From Oryzisolibacter propanilivorax (GTDB lineage Bacteria; Pseudomonadota; Gammaproteobacteria; Burkholderiales; Burkholderiaceae_C): a DNA stretch of 64,000 nt. A program made the translations under genes and the position numbers. The notes under the pieces are model-generated. The model was not told where the DNA came from, searched no databases, and saw only the letters and a list, made by a program, of their open reading frames with translations. Numbering within the stretch: the stretch's first letter is position 1; each line of letters opens with the position of its first letter. Location of the stretch: positions 186,001 to 250,000 of the forward strand of contig NZ_FNHP01000001.1 in the NCBI RefSeq assembly GCF_900103645.1. Direction: 5' to 3'. Positions 43,794 through 53,905 of this stretch are shown piece by piece.

Positions 43794-45872
43794 ATGGCCG
43801 ACAACCGCATTGCCCCCACTCAGTTTCCACACGCGCCGGGCGTGATGAGCGCCAAGGTGCGCGCGTTCGACTGGGCCTCGCACCCGCTGGGTCCCATCGA
43901 GGGCTGGCCGCAGGCGCTGCGCGTGGTGCTGGAGTTGATGCTGGCCTCGCATTTCCCCAAATGCCTGGTCTGGGGTGAGCATCGCACCACGTTCTACAAC
44001 GACGCCTACCGACCCATCCTGGGCGACAAGCCCGAGGCGCTGGGCCAGCCCTTCGATCGGGTGTGGTACGAGACCTGGGGCCAGGTCGAGCACATGGCCG
44101 AGCGCGCGCTGCTGGGTGAGGCCACCTTCATGCAGGACATGCCGCTGGTGGTGCAGCGCTTCGGCTATCCCGAACAGACTTATTTCACCTTCTGCTTCAG
44201 CCCGGTGCGCGATGACGTGGGCGTGGTCGGCGGCTTCGCCATCACCGTCATCGAGACTACGCAAATGCACCACCTGCAGCAGCAGCTGCGCGCCGAGGCC
44301 TCGTCGCTCGAGCAGCAGGTGGCGCTGCGCACCGCCGACCGCGACCGGCTGTGGACCATGGCCGACGCGATCATGATCGTCGCCCGCTTCGATGGCGTGA
44401 TCGCCGCGGTCAACCCGGGCTGGACGGCGGCGCTGGGCTGGAGCGAGGCCGATACCCTGGGGCGCCATGTGCGTGCCTTCGTCTTCGGCGGCGACACGGC
44501 CGAGCTGGACGCCGAGGGCACCATGCTGCGCACCGGCACGCAGCGGCGCCAAGTGCGCATGCGCTTCATGCGCCGCGACGGCCAGGTGCGCACCATCGCC
44601 TGGTCGGTGGTGGCGGCCGACGGCTTCCTGCATGCCGTGGGGCGCGACGAGACCGAGGACCTGGAGCGTGCCCAGCAGCTCAGCGAAGCGCAGGAGCGCC
44701 TGCGCCAGGGGCAGAAGATGGAGGCGATCGGCCAGCTCACGGGCGGCATCGCGCATGACTTCAACAACATGCTGCAGGGCATCGTGCTGCCGCTGCAGCT
44801 GATGCAGCGGCGCCTGCAGCAGGGCCGCACGCAGGAGGTGCAGGGCTACATCGACGCGGCGCTGGGCTCGGCGCGGCGCGCGGCCTCGCTGACCCAGCGG
44901 CTGCTGGCCTTCTCGCGGCGCCAGCCGCTGGACGTGCGCGCCACCGACGTGGCGGCCACCTTGAGCGGGCTGGAGACCATGCTGCGCAGCAGCTGCGGCG
45001 AGAACATCCTGCTGGACCTGGACATTGCGCCCGGCCTGTGGAACGTGCGCACCGACCTGCATCAGTTCGAGAACGCCGTGCTGAACCTGGCCATCAACGC
45101 GCGCGATGCCATGCCCGTGGGCGGGCGGCTGCGCGTCGCGACGGCCAATGCGCCGGTGCGCGCCGAGCACGCCATCGCCAGCGGCAGCAGCGGCATGGCG
45201 GCGGGCGAATACGTGCGGGTGAGCGTCTCCGACACCGGCACCGGCATGCCGGCCGAGGTGATCGAGCGCGCCTTCGACCCATTCTTCACCACCAAGCCCA
45301 TCGGCCAGGGCACGGGCCTGGGGCTGTCGATGATCTACGGCTACATGCGCCAGACCGGTGGCGCGGTGGAGATCGAGAGCAGCATCGGCGACGGCACCAC
45401 GGTACACCTGTATCTGCCGCGCAGCGAGGACGGGCCGCAGGACGAGGCCCCGGCGACGCTGGACACGCACGACCACGAGCGCCGGCGCGACGCGGTGCTG
45501 GTGGTCGAGGACGAAGCCACGGTGCGCTCGATGGTGGTCGAGCTGCTGCGCGACATGGGCTTTCAGATCATGCAGGCCGCCAGCGGCACCGAAGCCATGG
45601 CGCTGCTGTCGGGCGCGCTGCACTTCGACCTGCTGATCACCGACGTGGGCCTGCCCGGGCCCAACGGCCGCCAAGTGGCCGACATGGCGCGCGAGCGCCT
45701 GCCGTCCATCCGCGTGCTCCTGATGACCGGCTACGCCGAGCGCGCCGCCATGAGCGAGCAGAGCCTGCTGGGCCAGGACATGGAGCTGCTGGTCAAGCCC
45801 TTCGACGCCCCGGCCTTCGTGCGCAAGGTGCAGGCCATCATGGGCGTGGACGATGCCGCCACGCGGTCCTGA
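43794..45872 (+). CDS. PAS hybrid histidine kinase with C-terminal receiver
   Basis: This 692-aa cytoplasmic kinase has no membrane span. A PAS-like region (about residues 20-155; FPKCLVWGEHRTTFYND) and a second PAS (about 185-290) precede a HisKA domain with the His in GGIAHDFNN (residue 321). HATPase_c has N-box FENAVLNLAINARDA, DTGTGMP and GTGLGLSM. A receiver domain (about 570-690) has phospho-acceptor Asp in LLITDVGLPG and Lys in LVKPFD. The HDFNN-type kinases with an attached receiver often lack a separate DNA-binding partner, and none is adjacent here. ATG 43794 is chosen over upstream in-frame codons that lie in non-conserved sequence. Confidence 0.88.
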   Translation: MADNRIAPTQFPHAPGVMSAKVRAFDWASHPLGPIEGWPQALRVVLELMLASHFPKCLVWGEHRTTFYNDAYRPILGDKPEALGQPFDRVWYETWGQVEHMAERALLGEATFMQDMPLVVQRFGYPEQTYFTFCFSPVRDDVGVVGGFAITVIETTQMHHLQQQLRAEASSLEQQVALRTADRDRLWTMADAIMIVARFDGVIAAVNPGWTAALGWSEADTLGRHVRAFVFGGDTAELDAEGTMLRTGTQRRQVRMRFMRRDGQVRTIAWSVVAADGFLHAVGRDETEDLERAQQLSEAQERLRQGQKMEAIGQLTGGIAHDFNNMLQGIVLPLQLMQRRLQQGRTQEVQGYIDAALGSARRAASLTQRLLAFSRRQPLDVRATDVAATLSGLETMLRSSCGENILLDLDIAPGLWNVRTDLHQFENAVLNLAINARDAMPVGGRLRVATANAPVRAEHAIASGSSGMAAGEYVRVSVSDTGTGMPAEVIERAFDPFFTTKPIGQGTGLGLSMIYGYMRQTGGAVEIESSIGDGTTVHLYLPRSEDGPQDEAPATLDTHDHERRRDAVLVVEDEATVRSMVVELLRDMGFQIMQAASGTEAMALLSGALHFDLLITDVGLPGPNGRQVADMARERLPSIRVLLMTGYAERAAMSEQSLLGQDMELLVKPFDAPAFVRKVQAIMGVDDAATRS

Positions 45873-46028
45873 GCCGCTGCGCACCCTGAGCCGGCCGCCG
45901 CTGGCCACCCGTGCGCGCGTCAGTGCGGCGCCGGCCGACAGACGCCGTGCGAAGCATGGAATTACGATGGCTTGATCCCCGATTCCAGCAACCCGCCGCG
46001 GCACGCGGCTCCACCAAAGGCCTCTTCC

Positions 46029-46583
46029 ATGGACAAGTTCCGCATCGCCGTGCTCGTCGGCAGCCTGCGCAAGGACTCCTTCAACCGCCAGCTGGCGCAC
46101 GCGCTGCGGCGCATGGCGCCCGAGGATGTCGTGCTGACCGAGCTGCGCATCGACGACCTGCCGCCCTACAACCAGGACGACGACGCGCACCAGGCCGACA
46201 GCGTGCGCCGGCTGAAAACCGAGGTCGCGGCGTCGCAGGGCGTGCTGTTCGTGACGCCGGAATACAACCGCTCGATCCCCGGTGTGCTGAAGAACGCCAT
46301 CGACCACGCCTCGCGCCCCTATGGCCAGAGCGCCTGGGCCGGCAAGCCGGCCGGGGTGATCGGCGTGTCCATCGGCGCCGCCGGCACCTGCATGGCGCAG
46401 CAGCACCTGCGCAACGTGCTGGCCTATTTGGACATGCCCACGCTGGCTCAGCCCGAGGCGTTCATCCAGGCCAAGGACGGGCTGTTCCAAGAAGACGGCC
46501 AGATCGGCGAGGCCAGCCGGCAGTTCGTGCAGGGCTGGCTGGACCGCTATGTGGCCTGGGTGAAGCGCTTTGCCCAGGTATAA
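46029..46583 (+). CDS. NADPH-dependent FMN reductase (ChrR/SsuE-like)
   Basis: The 184-aa flavodoxin-fold reductase has the FMN phosphate loop VGSLRKDSFNRQLA (about residues 10-23), the family motif FVTPEYNRSIPGVLKNAIDHASRP, and GVSIGAAGTCMAQQHLR. These enzymes reduce FMN, quinones or chromate; the actual substrate cannot be told. The proximity to sulfate genes allows a sulfur-assimilation role, but this is not shown. Confidence 0.85.
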   Translation: MDKFRIAVLVGSLRKDSFNRQLAHALRRMAPEDVVLTELRIDDLPPYNQDDDAHQADSVRRLKTEVAASQGVLFVTPEYNRSIPGVLKNAIDHASRPYGQSAWAGKPAGVIGVSIGAAGTCMAQQHLRNVLAYLDMPTLAQPEAFIQAKDGLFQEDGQIGEASRQFVQGWLDRYVAWVKRFAQV

Positions 46584-46591
46584 GCCAAGCG

Positions 46592-46660
46592 TTTGCTATT
46601 GTTTGAATAGCTTGCGGACCTTGTACTCAAAGGGCTAGAGGCACTTTTTATATAAAATCT
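46592..46660 (+). repeat. Interspersed element copy 7 (between the FMN reductase and azoR)
   Basis: The core AGCTTGCGGACCTTG, 8 nt, GGGCT, AGAGGC is followed by TTTTTATAT and preceded by CTATTGTTTGAAT. It lies in the 115-bp gap between two convergent reductase genes. It shares GGGCTAGAGGCAC with copy 2 (11276-11340). Confidence 0.82.
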
Positions 46661-46698
46661 AAAATCCTGGCCGGGGCGATGCCACCGGCCACCGGGCG

Positions 46699-47349
46699 TC
46701 ACGCCATCTGCGCCAATCGGTCCTGGTTCGATGCGGCGCTGCGCGTCAGCGCCGCGCTGGCGCGCGCCGCGTCGGCCAATGCCTGGGCGCGCGCCTCGGG
46801 GCCCATGCCGGTGCCCTCGGCACGCACGATGCGTAAGTCGGTCACGCCGAAAAAGCCCATGACGGTCTGCAGCAGGCTTTCCTGGTGTTCCAGCATGCGA
46901 CCGGCTTCGGTCGTCGAGTACACGCCGCCGCGGCTGGAGGCGATGAACACCGTCTTGCCCCCGGCCAAGCCCTCGGGGCCGCCGGCGGTGTAGCGGAAGG
47001 TGCGGCCAGGCAGGGCGATGCGGTCGATCCAGGCTTTGAGCTGCGTCGGCACGGTGAAGTTGTATAGGGGCGCGCCGATGACCACCACATCGGCCGCCAG
47101 GAACTGGCGCACCAGGCGCTCGGACACCGCGTTCTCGCGCTGCTGCGCGTCGCTCAGGCCGTCGGTCTGGCCGGTGCGCGGCGCCATGGCGTCCAGGGTG
47201 AAGTGGGCCGGCGCGTCCTGCGCCAGATCCAGGTACTCGACCTGCGTGCCGGGGTGGTGGGCCAGCCAGTCGCGCACGATGCGCGCCGTGAGCTGGCGCG
47301 AGACGGATTGTTCGCCGGTGATGGCCGAGTCGATGTGCAGCAGTCGCAT
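46699..47349 (-). CDS. azoR: FMN-dependent NADH-azoreductase
   Basis: This 216-aa flavodoxin-like homodimeric quinone/azo reductase begins [20 protein letters not shown], the FMN phosphate loop. The family motif [19 protein letters not shown] is followed by [28 protein letters not shown] and a C-terminal [18 protein letters not shown] 47349 is preceded on the minus strand by AAAGGATC. It is divergent from a LysR-type regulator that probably controls it. Confidence 0.92.
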   Translation of the reverse strand: MRLLHIDSAITGEQSVSRQLTARIVRDWLAHHPGTQVEYLDLAQDAPAHFTLDAMAPRTGQTDGLSDAQQRENAVSERLVRQFLAADVVVIGAPLYNFTVPTQLKAWIDRIALPGRTFRYTAGGPEGLAGGKTVFIASSRGGVYSTTEAGRMLEHQESLLQTVMGFFGVTDLRIVRAEGTGMGPEARAQALADAARASAALTRSAASNQDRLAQMA

Positions 47350-47451
47350 GGTGTGATCCTTTTTTGGGCTCGTATTCGGGTGAACCCGCAGCGGCGGGCA
47401 TGCAGGCATTGTGTATTTGGTGCGAATGCTTGATAAGTCCCCAGCTGCACG

Positions 47452-47469
47452 ATAGATTGTCCCGTCTAT
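47452..47469. promoter_or_regulatory. Candidate LysR-family operator in the azoR/lysR intergenic region
   Basis: ATAGA, 8 bp, TCTAT is a perfect short dyad located 20 bp before the LysR start codon and about 103 bp before azoR. The 139-bp divergent region is much more AT-rich than the flanking genes. Assignment as a regulator site rests only on position and symmetry. Confidence 0.35.
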
Positions 47470-47488
47470 GCAACGATGAGGGCGCGCC

Positions 47489-48430
47489 ATGCAGGACTTG
47501 AACGACATGCTGTATTTCGCCGAGGTCGCCGAGCGCGGCGGCTTCGCCGCGGCCGGGCGCGCCTTGGGCATCCCGAAGTCGCGCCTTTCGCGCCGCGTGG
47601 CCGAGCTGGAGGCGCGCCTGGGCGTGCGTCTCTTGAACCGCACCACGCGCAGCCTGTCGCTGACCGAGGTCGGCCAGGCCTACCTGCGCCACTGCCTGGC
47701 GCTGCGCGAGGCGGCGCAGGCCGCGCAGGAAACCGTCGAGCAGGTGTACAGCGAGCCGCGCGGCACCGTGCGCCTGGCCTGCCCGGTGACGCTGGCGCAG
47801 TCGGTGGTCGGCGAGCTGCTGCCCGACTTCCTCGCGCGCCACCCGGCGGTGCGGGTCGAGATGCAGGTCGGCAACCGGGTGGTGAACGTGGTGGAGGAGG
47901 GCGTGGACATCGCCCTGCGCGTGCGCAGCCAGCTGGACGAGGCCGGCAGCCTGGTCGTCAAGCGCCTGGGCGAGGGCGTGCAGTGGCTGGTGGCCAGCCC
48001 GGCGCAGCTGGCGCGCCAGGGCCAGCCGGCCACGCTGGCGCAGCTGCAGGACATGGACACGCTGGCCATGTCGGCCGCCGATGGGCGCGCCAGCCTGGTG
48101 CTGCACGGCCCCGGCGGGCGCCAGGAGACGCTGCATTTCAGCCCGCGCTACGTGGCCGACGACCTGCTGACCCTGCGCTTCGCCGCGCTGGCCGGCACCG
48201 GGCTGTGCTGGCTGCCCGACTACCTGTGCGCCGCCGACATCGCCGCCGGCCGGCTGGTGCGGGTGCTCCCCGGCTGGGCGCCGGCGCGCGGCATCGTGCA
48301 CGCGGTGTTCGCCTCGCGCCGCGGCCTGGCGCCTGCGGTGCGCAGCCTGCTGGACTTTCTGGGCGAGGAGTTGCCCGCGCGGGTGCGGCTGTGCCAGGCG
48401 CAGCAAGCGGCATATACAAGTTCTGGATAA
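47489..48430 (+). CDS. LysR-family transcriptional regulator
   Basis: This 313-aa regulator has an N-terminal winged helix-turn-helix ([43 protein letters not shown]) and a substrate-binding domain (about residues 92-300). The SRLSRRV and [15 protein letters not shown] motifs are of the CrgA/AaeR type that often controls a divergent oxidoreductase. Its neighbour on the other strand is azoR. The C-terminus runs into a short AT-rich tail. Confidence 0.9.
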   Translation: MQDLNDMLYFAEVAERGGFAAAGRALGIPKSRLSRRVAELEARLGVRLLNRTTRSLSLTEVGQAYLRHCLALREAAQAAQETVEQVYSEPRGTVRLACPVTLAQSVVGELLPDFLARHPAVRVEMQVGNRVVNVVEEGVDIALRVRSQLDEAGSLVVKRLGEGVQWLVASPAQLARQGQPATLAQLQDMDTLAMSAADGRASLVLHGPGGRQETLHFSPRYVADDLLTLRFAALAGTGLCWLPDYLCAADIAAGRLVRVLPGWAPARGIVHAVFASRRGLAPAVRSLLDFLGEELPARVRLCQAQQAAYTSSG

Positions 48431-48529
48431 ACAAACAAGAAATGATTCGTTTGGGTTTTGTAGCGCGGTCCTGACAATACCGGCGAAACGCCCCGTTACG
48501 GGTCCGCCATTTCCTGCAGCATCAGAACC

Positions 48530-49537
48530 ATGAACGTCAAGACTTCCCTCAAGACCCTCGTCGCCGCCGCCCTGGTGGCCGCCAGCGGCCTCGCCGCCGC
48601 CCAGGCCAATAGCCTGCTGAACGTCAGCTACGACGTGGCGCGCGAGTTCTACAAGGACTACAACCAGGCCTTCGTCGCCCACTACAAGAAGACCAAGGGC
48701 GTGGACGTCAAGGTGGACCAGTCGCACGCCGGCTCCAGCGCCCAGGCGCGCGCCGTGAACGACGGCCTGGCGGCCGACGTGGTGACCTTCAACACCACCA
48801 CCGACGTGCAGTTCCTGGCCGACAACGGCGTGGTCGCCAAGGACTGGGCGAAGAAGTTCCCGCACGACGCCTCGCCCACCACCTCGACCATGCTGTTCCT
48901 GGTGCGCCACGGCAACCCGAAGGCTATCCGCGACTGGAACGACCTGATCCGCCCCGACGTGAAGGTCATCGTCGTCAACCCCAAGACCGGCGGCAACGGC
49001 CGCTACGCCTACCTGGGCGCCTGGGGCAGCGTGCGCGAGAAGGGCGGCACCGACGCGCAGGCGGCGGAGTTCGTGGCCAAGCTGTACAAGAACGTGCCGG
49101 TGCTGGCCAAGGGCGGGCGCGACGCGACGGCCACCTTCCTGCAGCGCAACATCGGCGACGTGCTGATCACCTTCGAATCCGAAGTCGTGTCGGTCGAGCG
49201 CGAGTTCGGCAAGGGCAAGGTCGATGCCATCTACCCGTCGGTCAGCGTTACGGCCGAGAACCCGGTGGCGGTGGTCGAGCGCACGGTGGCCAAGAAGGGC
49301 ACGGGCGAACTGGCCAAGGCGTATCTGGACTACCTGTACTCGGATGAGGCGCAGGAGATCGCCGCCAAGCACGCCATCCGCCCACGCTCCGAGGCCATCC
49401 TGAAGAAGCACGCCGACCTGTTCAAGCCCATCCAGCAGTTCACCGTGGCCAAGTACTTCGGCAGCCTGACCGAGGCGCAGAAGGTGCACTTCAACGACGG
49501 CGGCCAGTTCGACAAGCTGTACCAGCCGGGCAAGTAA
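48530..49537 (+). CDS. sbp: Sulfate ABC transporter, periplasmic sulfate-binding protein
   Basis: This 335-aa periplasmic protein has a signal peptide (about residues 1-25, ending LAAAQA). The family start LLNVSYDVAREFYKDYNQAF is followed by QSHAGSSAQARAVNDGLAADVVTFN and VVNPKTGGNGRYAYLGAWG, where most homologues have TSGNGRY. It delivers sulfate (or thiosulfate) to CysTW. It opens sbp-cysT-cysW-cysA. Confidence 0.95.
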   Translation: MNVKTSLKTLVAAALVAASGLAAAQANSLLNVSYDVAREFYKDYNQAFVAHYKKTKGVDVKVDQSHAGSSAQARAVNDGLAADVVTFNTTTDVQFLADNGVVAKDWAKKFPHDASPTTSTMLFLVRHGNPKAIRDWNDLIRPDVKVIVVNPKTGGNGRYAYLGAWGSVREKGGTDAQAAEFVAKLYKNVPVLAKGGRDATATFLQRNIGDVLITFESEVVSVEREFGKGKVDAIYPSVSVTAENPVAVVERTVAKKGTGELAKAYLDYLYSDEAQEIAAKHAIRPRSEAILKKHADLFKPIQQFTVAKYFGSLTEAQKVHFNDGGQFDKLYQPGK

Positions 49538-49547
49538 GAAGCGCGCC

Positions 49548-50441
49548 ATGGTTGCTGCCGTCATGACGGGCGCCGCCGCGGCGCCCGAGGCGGCCCAGGC
49601 CCCAGCCACCCGGCGCCGCCCGCGACGGGTGCTGCCGGGCTTCGGGCTGACACTGGGCTACACGCTGTTCTACCTGAGCGTGGTGGTGCTGATCCCGCTG
49701 ATCGCGCTGCTGCTCAAATCCTTCACCCTGAGCTGGCCGCAGTTCTGGGAGGCCGTGGCCGCGCCGCGCGTGCTGGCGGCCTACCGCCTGACCTTCGGCG
49801 CCTCGCTGATCGCCGCCTGCGTGAACGCGGTGTTCGGCCTGCTGATCGCCTGGGTGCTGGTGCGCTACTCGTTTCCGGGCAAAAAGATCGTCGATGCGCT
49901 GGTGGACCTGCCGTTCGCCCTGCCCACGGCCGTGGCCGGCATCTCGCTCACGGCACTGCTGGCCGGCAACGGCTGGGTGGGGCAGTACCTGGAGCCGCTG
50001 GGCATCCAGCTGGCGTTCCAGCCCGGCGGCGTGGTCATCGCGCTGATCTTCATCGGCCTGCCGTTCGTGGTGCGCACGGTGCAACCGGTGCTGCAGGACT
50101 CTGAGCGCGAGCTGGAGGAGGCCGCCACCAGCCTGGGCGCCACGCGCTGGCAGATCTTCACCCGCGTCATCCTGCCGGGCATCACGCCGGCGCTGCTCAC
50201 CGGCTTCGCCATGGCGTTCGCGCGCGCCATCGGCGAGTACGGCTCGGTCATCTTCATCGCCGGCAACGTGCCCATGGTCTCGGAAATCACGCCCCTCATC
50301 ATCATCGGCAAGCTCGAGCAGTACGACGTGGCCGGCGCCACCGCCGTGGCGGTGGTGATGCTGGCGATCTCGTTCGTCATGCTGCTGGTCATCAACGCGC
50401 TGCAGGCCTGGCAGCGGCGCCACGCGGGGATGCCGGCATGA
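49548..50441 (+). CDS. cysT: Sulfate ABC transporter permease CysT
   Basis: This 297-aa membrane subunit has six predicted helices and the coupling motif [44 protein letters not shown] is diagnostic of CysT/CysU. The first 25 residues are a basic cytoplasmic tail. Its stop overlaps the cysW start (ATGA at 50438). Confidence 0.95.
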   Translation: MVAAVMTGAAAAPEAAQAPATRRRPRRVLPGFGLTLGYTLFYLSVVVLIPLIALLLKSFTLSWPQFWEAVAAPRVLAAYRLTFGASLIAACVNAVFGLLIAWVLVRYSFPGKKIVDALVDLPFALPTAVAGISLTALLAGNGWVGQYLEPLGIQLAFQPGGVVIALIFIGLPFVVRTVQPVLQDSERELEEAATSLGATRWQIFTRVILPGITPALLTGFAMAFARAIGEYGSVIFIAGNVPMVSEITPLIIIGKLEQYDVAGATAVAVVMLAISFVMLLVINALQAWQRRHAGMPA

Positions 50442-51340
50442 GCGCGCCGTCTTCTTCCGCTCCCGCGCGGCGTGCGCTGGCCGGCACCACCGAGGCGCGC
50501 TGGCTGCAGTGGCTGCTGATCGGCATCGCGCTGGCCTTCTTGCTGCTGTTCCTGGTGCTGCCGCTGGCCGCCGTGTTCGCCGAGGCGCTGCGCCAGGGGC
50601 TGGACGCCTACCTGGCAGCGCTGAAGGAGCCCGATGCCTGGGCGGCGATCCGCCTGACGCTGCTCACCGCGCTGATCGCTGTGCCGCTCAACCTGGTGTT
50701 CGGCGTCGCCGCCGCCTGGTGCATCGCCAAGTACGAGTTCCGCGGCAAGGCGTTCCTGACGACGCTGATCGACCTGCCGTTTTCCATCTCGCCGGTGGTC
50801 GCGGGCCTGATGTACGTGTTGGTGTTCGGCGCCAACGGCTGGCTGGGGCCGTGGCTGGCGGCGCACGACATCAAGATCGTCTTCGCCGTGCCGGGCATCG
50901 TGCTGGCCACCGTGTTCGTCACCTTCCCTTTCATCGCGCGCGAGCTGATCCCGCTGATGCAGGCGCAGGGCAACGACGAGGAGCAGGCGGCGGTGGTGCT
51001 GGGCGCCAGCGGCTGGCAGACCTTCTGGCACGTCACGCTGCCCAACATCAAGTGGGGCCTGGTGTACGGCGTGATCTTGTGCAATGCGCGCGCCATGGGC
51101 GAGTTCGGCGCGGTCTCGGTGGTCTCGGGCCACATCCGCGGGCAGACCAACACCATCCCGCTGCACGTGGAAATTCTCTACAACGAGTACCAGTCGGTGG
51201 CGGCGTTCGCCTCGGCGTCGCTGCTGGCGCTGCTGGCACTGGTCACGCTGGCCATCAAGACCGGCGCCGAGTGGCAAAGCGAGCGCGAGCGCCGCGCGGC
51301 GGCCGCGCTGCCGCCCGAGCGGCCTACGCCGACCCATTGA
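50438..51340 (+). CDS. cysW: Sulfate ABC transporter permease CysW
   Basis: This 300-aa partner permease has six helices and the motif [66 protein letters not shown] is characteristic of CysW. It overlaps the cysT stop. An interspersed element occupies the 63-bp gap to cysA. Confidence 0.95.
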   Translation: MSAPSSSAPARRALAGTTEARWLQWLLIGIALAFLLLFLVLPLAAVFAEALRQGLDAYLAALKEPDAWAAIRLTLLTALIAVPLNLVFGVAAAWCIAKYEFRGKAFLTTLIDLPFSISPVVAGLMYVLVFGANGWLGPWLAAHDIKIVFAVPGIVLATVFVTFPFIARELIPLMQAQGNDEEQAAVVLGASGWQTFWHVTLPNIKWGLVYGVILCNARAMGEFGAVSVVSGHIRGQTNTIPLHVEILYNEYQSVAAFASASLLALLALVTLAIKTGAEWQSERERRAAAALPPERPTPTH

Positions 51341-51350
51341 GCGAAAAATA

Positions 51351-51403
51351 CTGTCAAAACGGCCTTTTGTCCTGATACACAAATGGCCTATAGCTATTAA
51401 AAA
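51351..51403 (-). repeat. Interspersed element copy 8 (inside the cysW-cysA junction)
   Basis: The minus-strand core is AGCTATAGGCCATTT, 8 nt, GGACA (for GGGCT), then AAAGGCC and GTTTTGA. It ends directly at the cysA ATG, so no Shine-Dalgarno sequence outside the element is available to cysA. The element can fold as a GGCC-based hairpin. Confidence 0.72.
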
Positions 51404-52528
51404 ATGAGCATCGAAATCCGCAACGTCAGCAAGCAGTTCGGCAGCTTCCGGGCGCTGGACCATGTGAACCTGGACATCGCCTCGGGCGAGCTGATCGCGC
51501 TGCTGGGCCCGTCGGGCTGTGGCAAGACGACGCTCCTACGCATCATCGCCGGGCTGGAGACGCCGGATGAGGGCAGCATCCACTTCAGCGGCGCCGACAC
51601 CACCGACGTGCATGTGCGCGAGCGCGGCGTGGGTTTCGTGTTCCAGCACTACGCGTTGTTCCGGCACATGACGGTGTTCGACAACGTGGCCTTCGGCCTG
51701 CGCATGAAGCCGCGCCGCGAGCGCCCCAGCGAAGCGCAGATCAAGGAAAAAGTGATGAGCCTGCTGCAGCTGGTGCAGTTGGACTGGATCGCCGAGCGCT
51801 ACCCGTCGCAGCTGTCGGGCGGGCAGCGCCAGCGCATCGCCCTGGCGCGCGCGCTGGCCGTCGAGCCCAAGGTGCTGCTGCTCGATGAGCCCTTCGGCGC
51901 GCTGGACGCCAAGGTGCGCAAGGAACTGCGCCGCTGGCTGCGCCGCCTGCACGACGAGCTGCACGTGACCAGCATTTTCGTCACGCACGACCAGGAGGAA
52001 GCGCTGGAGGTGGCCGACCGGGTGGTGGTCATCAACAAGGGCCGCATCGAGCAGGAAGGCACGCCTCAACAGGTATGGGACAACCCGGCCAGCCCGTTCG
52101 TCTATGGCTTCCTGGGCGACGTGAACCTGTTCAAGGGCCGCGCCAGCGGCGGGCGCATCCACTTGGACGAAGGCCTGCAGCTGGACAGCCCGCACGGCCA
52201 CGCCACGCCCAGCGACGGCACCGCCGCTTGGGCCTATGTGCGCCCGCACGACCTGGACGTGGAGCGCTACGTGCCCGGCGCGGCGCAGGACCGCGCGAGC
52301 GGCATCGTGGCGCAGCTGGCACGCGCCATCGTCGTCGGCCCCATCGCCCGGCTGGAACTTGTGCCCGAGGGCGGCACTCCATCCGCCGACAATACGCAGT
52401 CGGACGGCCTGATCGAGGCGCAGATTCCGGCGCAGCAGTTCCATGCCATGGCACTGCGCGAGGGTGAGACGCTGGTGGTGACGCCGCGCCGCGCCCAGGT
52501 GTTTTTGGACCAAGCCGCCGGCATCTGA
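51404..52528 (+). CDS. cysA: Sulfate/thiosulfate ABC transporter ATP-binding protein CysA
   Basis: This 374-aa ATPase has Walker [11 protein letters not shown], the signature [15 protein letters not shown], Walker [21 protein letters not shown] and the H-loop [17 protein letters not shown]-terminal TOBE-like domain carries [12 protein letters not shown] and [12 protein letters not shown], as in CysA. It starts right at the edge of a repeat element and has no visible Shine-Dalgarno. Confidence 0.95.
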   Translation: MSIEIRNVSKQFGSFRALDHVNLDIASGELIALLGPSGCGKTTLLRIIAGLETPDEGSIHFSGADTTDVHVRERGVGFVFQHYALFRHMTVFDNVAFGLRMKPRRERPSEAQIKEKVMSLLQLVQLDWIAERYPSQLSGGQRQRIALARALAVEPKVLLLDEPFGALDAKVRKELRRWLRRLHDELHVTSIFVTHDQEEALEVADRVVVINKGRIEQEGTPQQVWDNPASPFVYGFLGDVNLFKGRASGGRIHLDEGLQLDSPHGHATPSDGTAAWAYVRPHDLDVERYVPGAAQDRASGIVAQLARAIVVGPIARLELVPEGGTPSADNTQSDGLIEAQIPAQQFHAMALREGETLVVTPRRAQVFLDQAAGI

Positions 52529-52595
52529 GCGCCTTGCCCCGTGGGCAGGTGCGCCGCCCGGCGCGCCCGCATGACGAGAAAAGGGGTTTCGACAG

Positions 52596-53126
52596 ATGTT
52601 GCTCGAATGGATGGATGGCGCACCGCGCCGCGTGCTGGCGCTGACCACCGCGACCTGCGTGGGCCTGCTGGGTTTCGGCCTGTACCTGCAATACGCCGTC
52701 GGGCTGGAGCCCTGCCCGATGTGCATCGTGCAACGCTATGCACTGATCGCGCTGGCGGTGTTCACGGCGCTGGCAGCAGCGGGGCGGGGGCGAGGCTGGC
52801 GGCTGGCGTTCACTGCGCTGGGGGTGCTGGCCGCCGGTTTCGGCGCCTTCGTCGCCGCGCGCCAGAGCTGGCTGCAGTGGTACCCGCCCGAAGTGGCGAC
52901 CTGCGGGCGCGACTTCTACGGGATGATCGAGAACTACCCGATCAGCCGCGCCATCCCGATGATCTTCCGCGGCTCGGGCGACTGCACGGCGGTGGACTGG
53001 CGTTTCCTGGGCGGCTCGATCGCCAACTGGTCGTTCGTGTGCTTCGTGGTGATAGGGCTGATGCTGCTGGTGCTGCTGCTGCGTCAGGCCCGCCCGGGCG
53101 CCGGGCGCCGCGCCGCCGTGGCCTGA
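52596..53126 (+). CDS. dsbB: Disulfide bond formation protein B
   Basis: This 176-aa inner-membrane protein reoxidises DsbA and passes electrons to quinones. It has four membrane helices, the first redox pair in EPCPMCIVQRY (about residues 46-49) and the second pair Cys in EVATCGRDF and GSGDCTAVDW. ATG 52596 follows AAAAGGGG. It ends before a perfect hairpin shared with the convergent GST gene. Confidence 0.93.
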   Translation: MLLEWMDGAPRRVLALTTATCVGLLGFGLYLQYAVGLEPCPMCIVQRYALIALAVFTALAAAGRGRGWRLAFTALGVLAAGFGAFVAARQSWLQWYPPEVATCGRDFYGMIENYPISRAIPMIFRGSGDCTAVDWRFLGGSIANWSFVCFVVIGLMLLVLLLRQARPGAGRRAAVA

Positions 53127-53156
53127 CGAGCGGATCGCCTCGCTTTCGCATGTTGT

Positions 53157-53181
53157 CACAGGGCGCTTCGGGCGCCCTGTG
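53157..53181. terminator. Bidirectional hairpin terminator between dsbB and the GST gene
   Basis: CACAGGGCG and CGCCCTGTG form a perfect 9-bp stem around CTTCGGG, between two convergent genes. The flanking U-tract is weak on both sides. Confidence 0.7.
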
Positions 53182-53186
53182 GCGTT

Positions 53187-53891
53187 TCAGGCGGGCGGGA
53201 AGAACACCGGCGTGGCGCCTGGCGCCCACGCCGCGTGCCTGTCCATGCTGCGCGCCTGCAGCGGGCCTTCCAGCCAGCGCTGCAGCCAGGCCTGCACGCC
53301 GGAGCAGGGCAGGGCCAGCCACTGTGCCGCGTCGATGGCGGCAAACTGGCGCATGAAGGGCAGCAGGGCCATGTCGGCCAGCGTGGCATGTTCGCCCAGC
53401 AGCCAGGCGTGGCACCGCAGGCGTTGTTCCAGCTCCTGCAGCCAGGTATGCGCCTGCTCCCGTGCGGCGGCAGGATGGCTGTCTGGATGGCGCTCGGGGT
53501 ACTTGCAGCGGTCCAGCGCCTGCTTGAAAGGGCCGTCGCATTCGGCGATGAGCGCCAGGGCTTCTTGCAGCGTGCCGTGCGTCGGCTCCAGCCAATGCGC
53601 CGGATCATGGCGCCGCAGCGCCCACAGCATGATCTCCAGGCTCTGCTCCAGCACGTCGCCATCGGGCAACACCAGCACCGGCACGGTGGCCTTGGGCGAG
53701 GCCTGCAGCAGCGCGGCCGGCTTGTGGCGCAGGACCACCTCGCGCAGCTCGACGCGCTGGCCACTCACGGCCAGCGCCAGCCGGGCACGCATCGCGTAGG
53801 GGCAGCGGCGGAACGAATACAGCACGGGTACGCCAGGGGGCGCGGGCTGGGCATCGGATGCGTCGGATACGGAGCAGGCAGGCGTGGACAT
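53187..53891 (-). CDS. Glutathione S-transferase family protein
   Basis: The 234-aa product has an N-terminal thioredoxin-like GST domain: VLYSFRRCPYAMRARLALAVSG with a glutaredoxin-like Cys-Pro-Tyr, then KATVPVLVLPDGDVLEQSLEIMLWAL, the glutathione-binding segment. The C-terminal helical domain follows. Such CPY-type GSTs act in stress defence or dehalogenation; the substrate is unknown. The first 20 residues are non-conserved. Confidence 0.85.
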   Translation of the reverse strand: MSTPACSVSDASDAQPAPPGVPVLYSFRRCPYAMRARLALAVSGQRVELREVVLRHKPAALLQASPKATVPVLVLPDGDVLEQSLEIMLWALRRHDPAHWLEPTHGTLQEALALIAECDGPFKQALDRCKYPERHPDSHPAAAREQAHTWLQELEQRLRCHAWLLGEHATLADMALLPFMRQFAAIDAAQWLALPCSGVQAWLQRWLEGPLQARSMDRHAAWAPGATPVFFPPA

Positions 53892-53905
53892 GCGCCCGAT
53901 GCTAC

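Noticed and set aside
46547-49609. A 1020-codon minus-strand open frame
   Set aside because: It crosses azoR, the LysR gene and sbp in other frames and has no recognisable domain.
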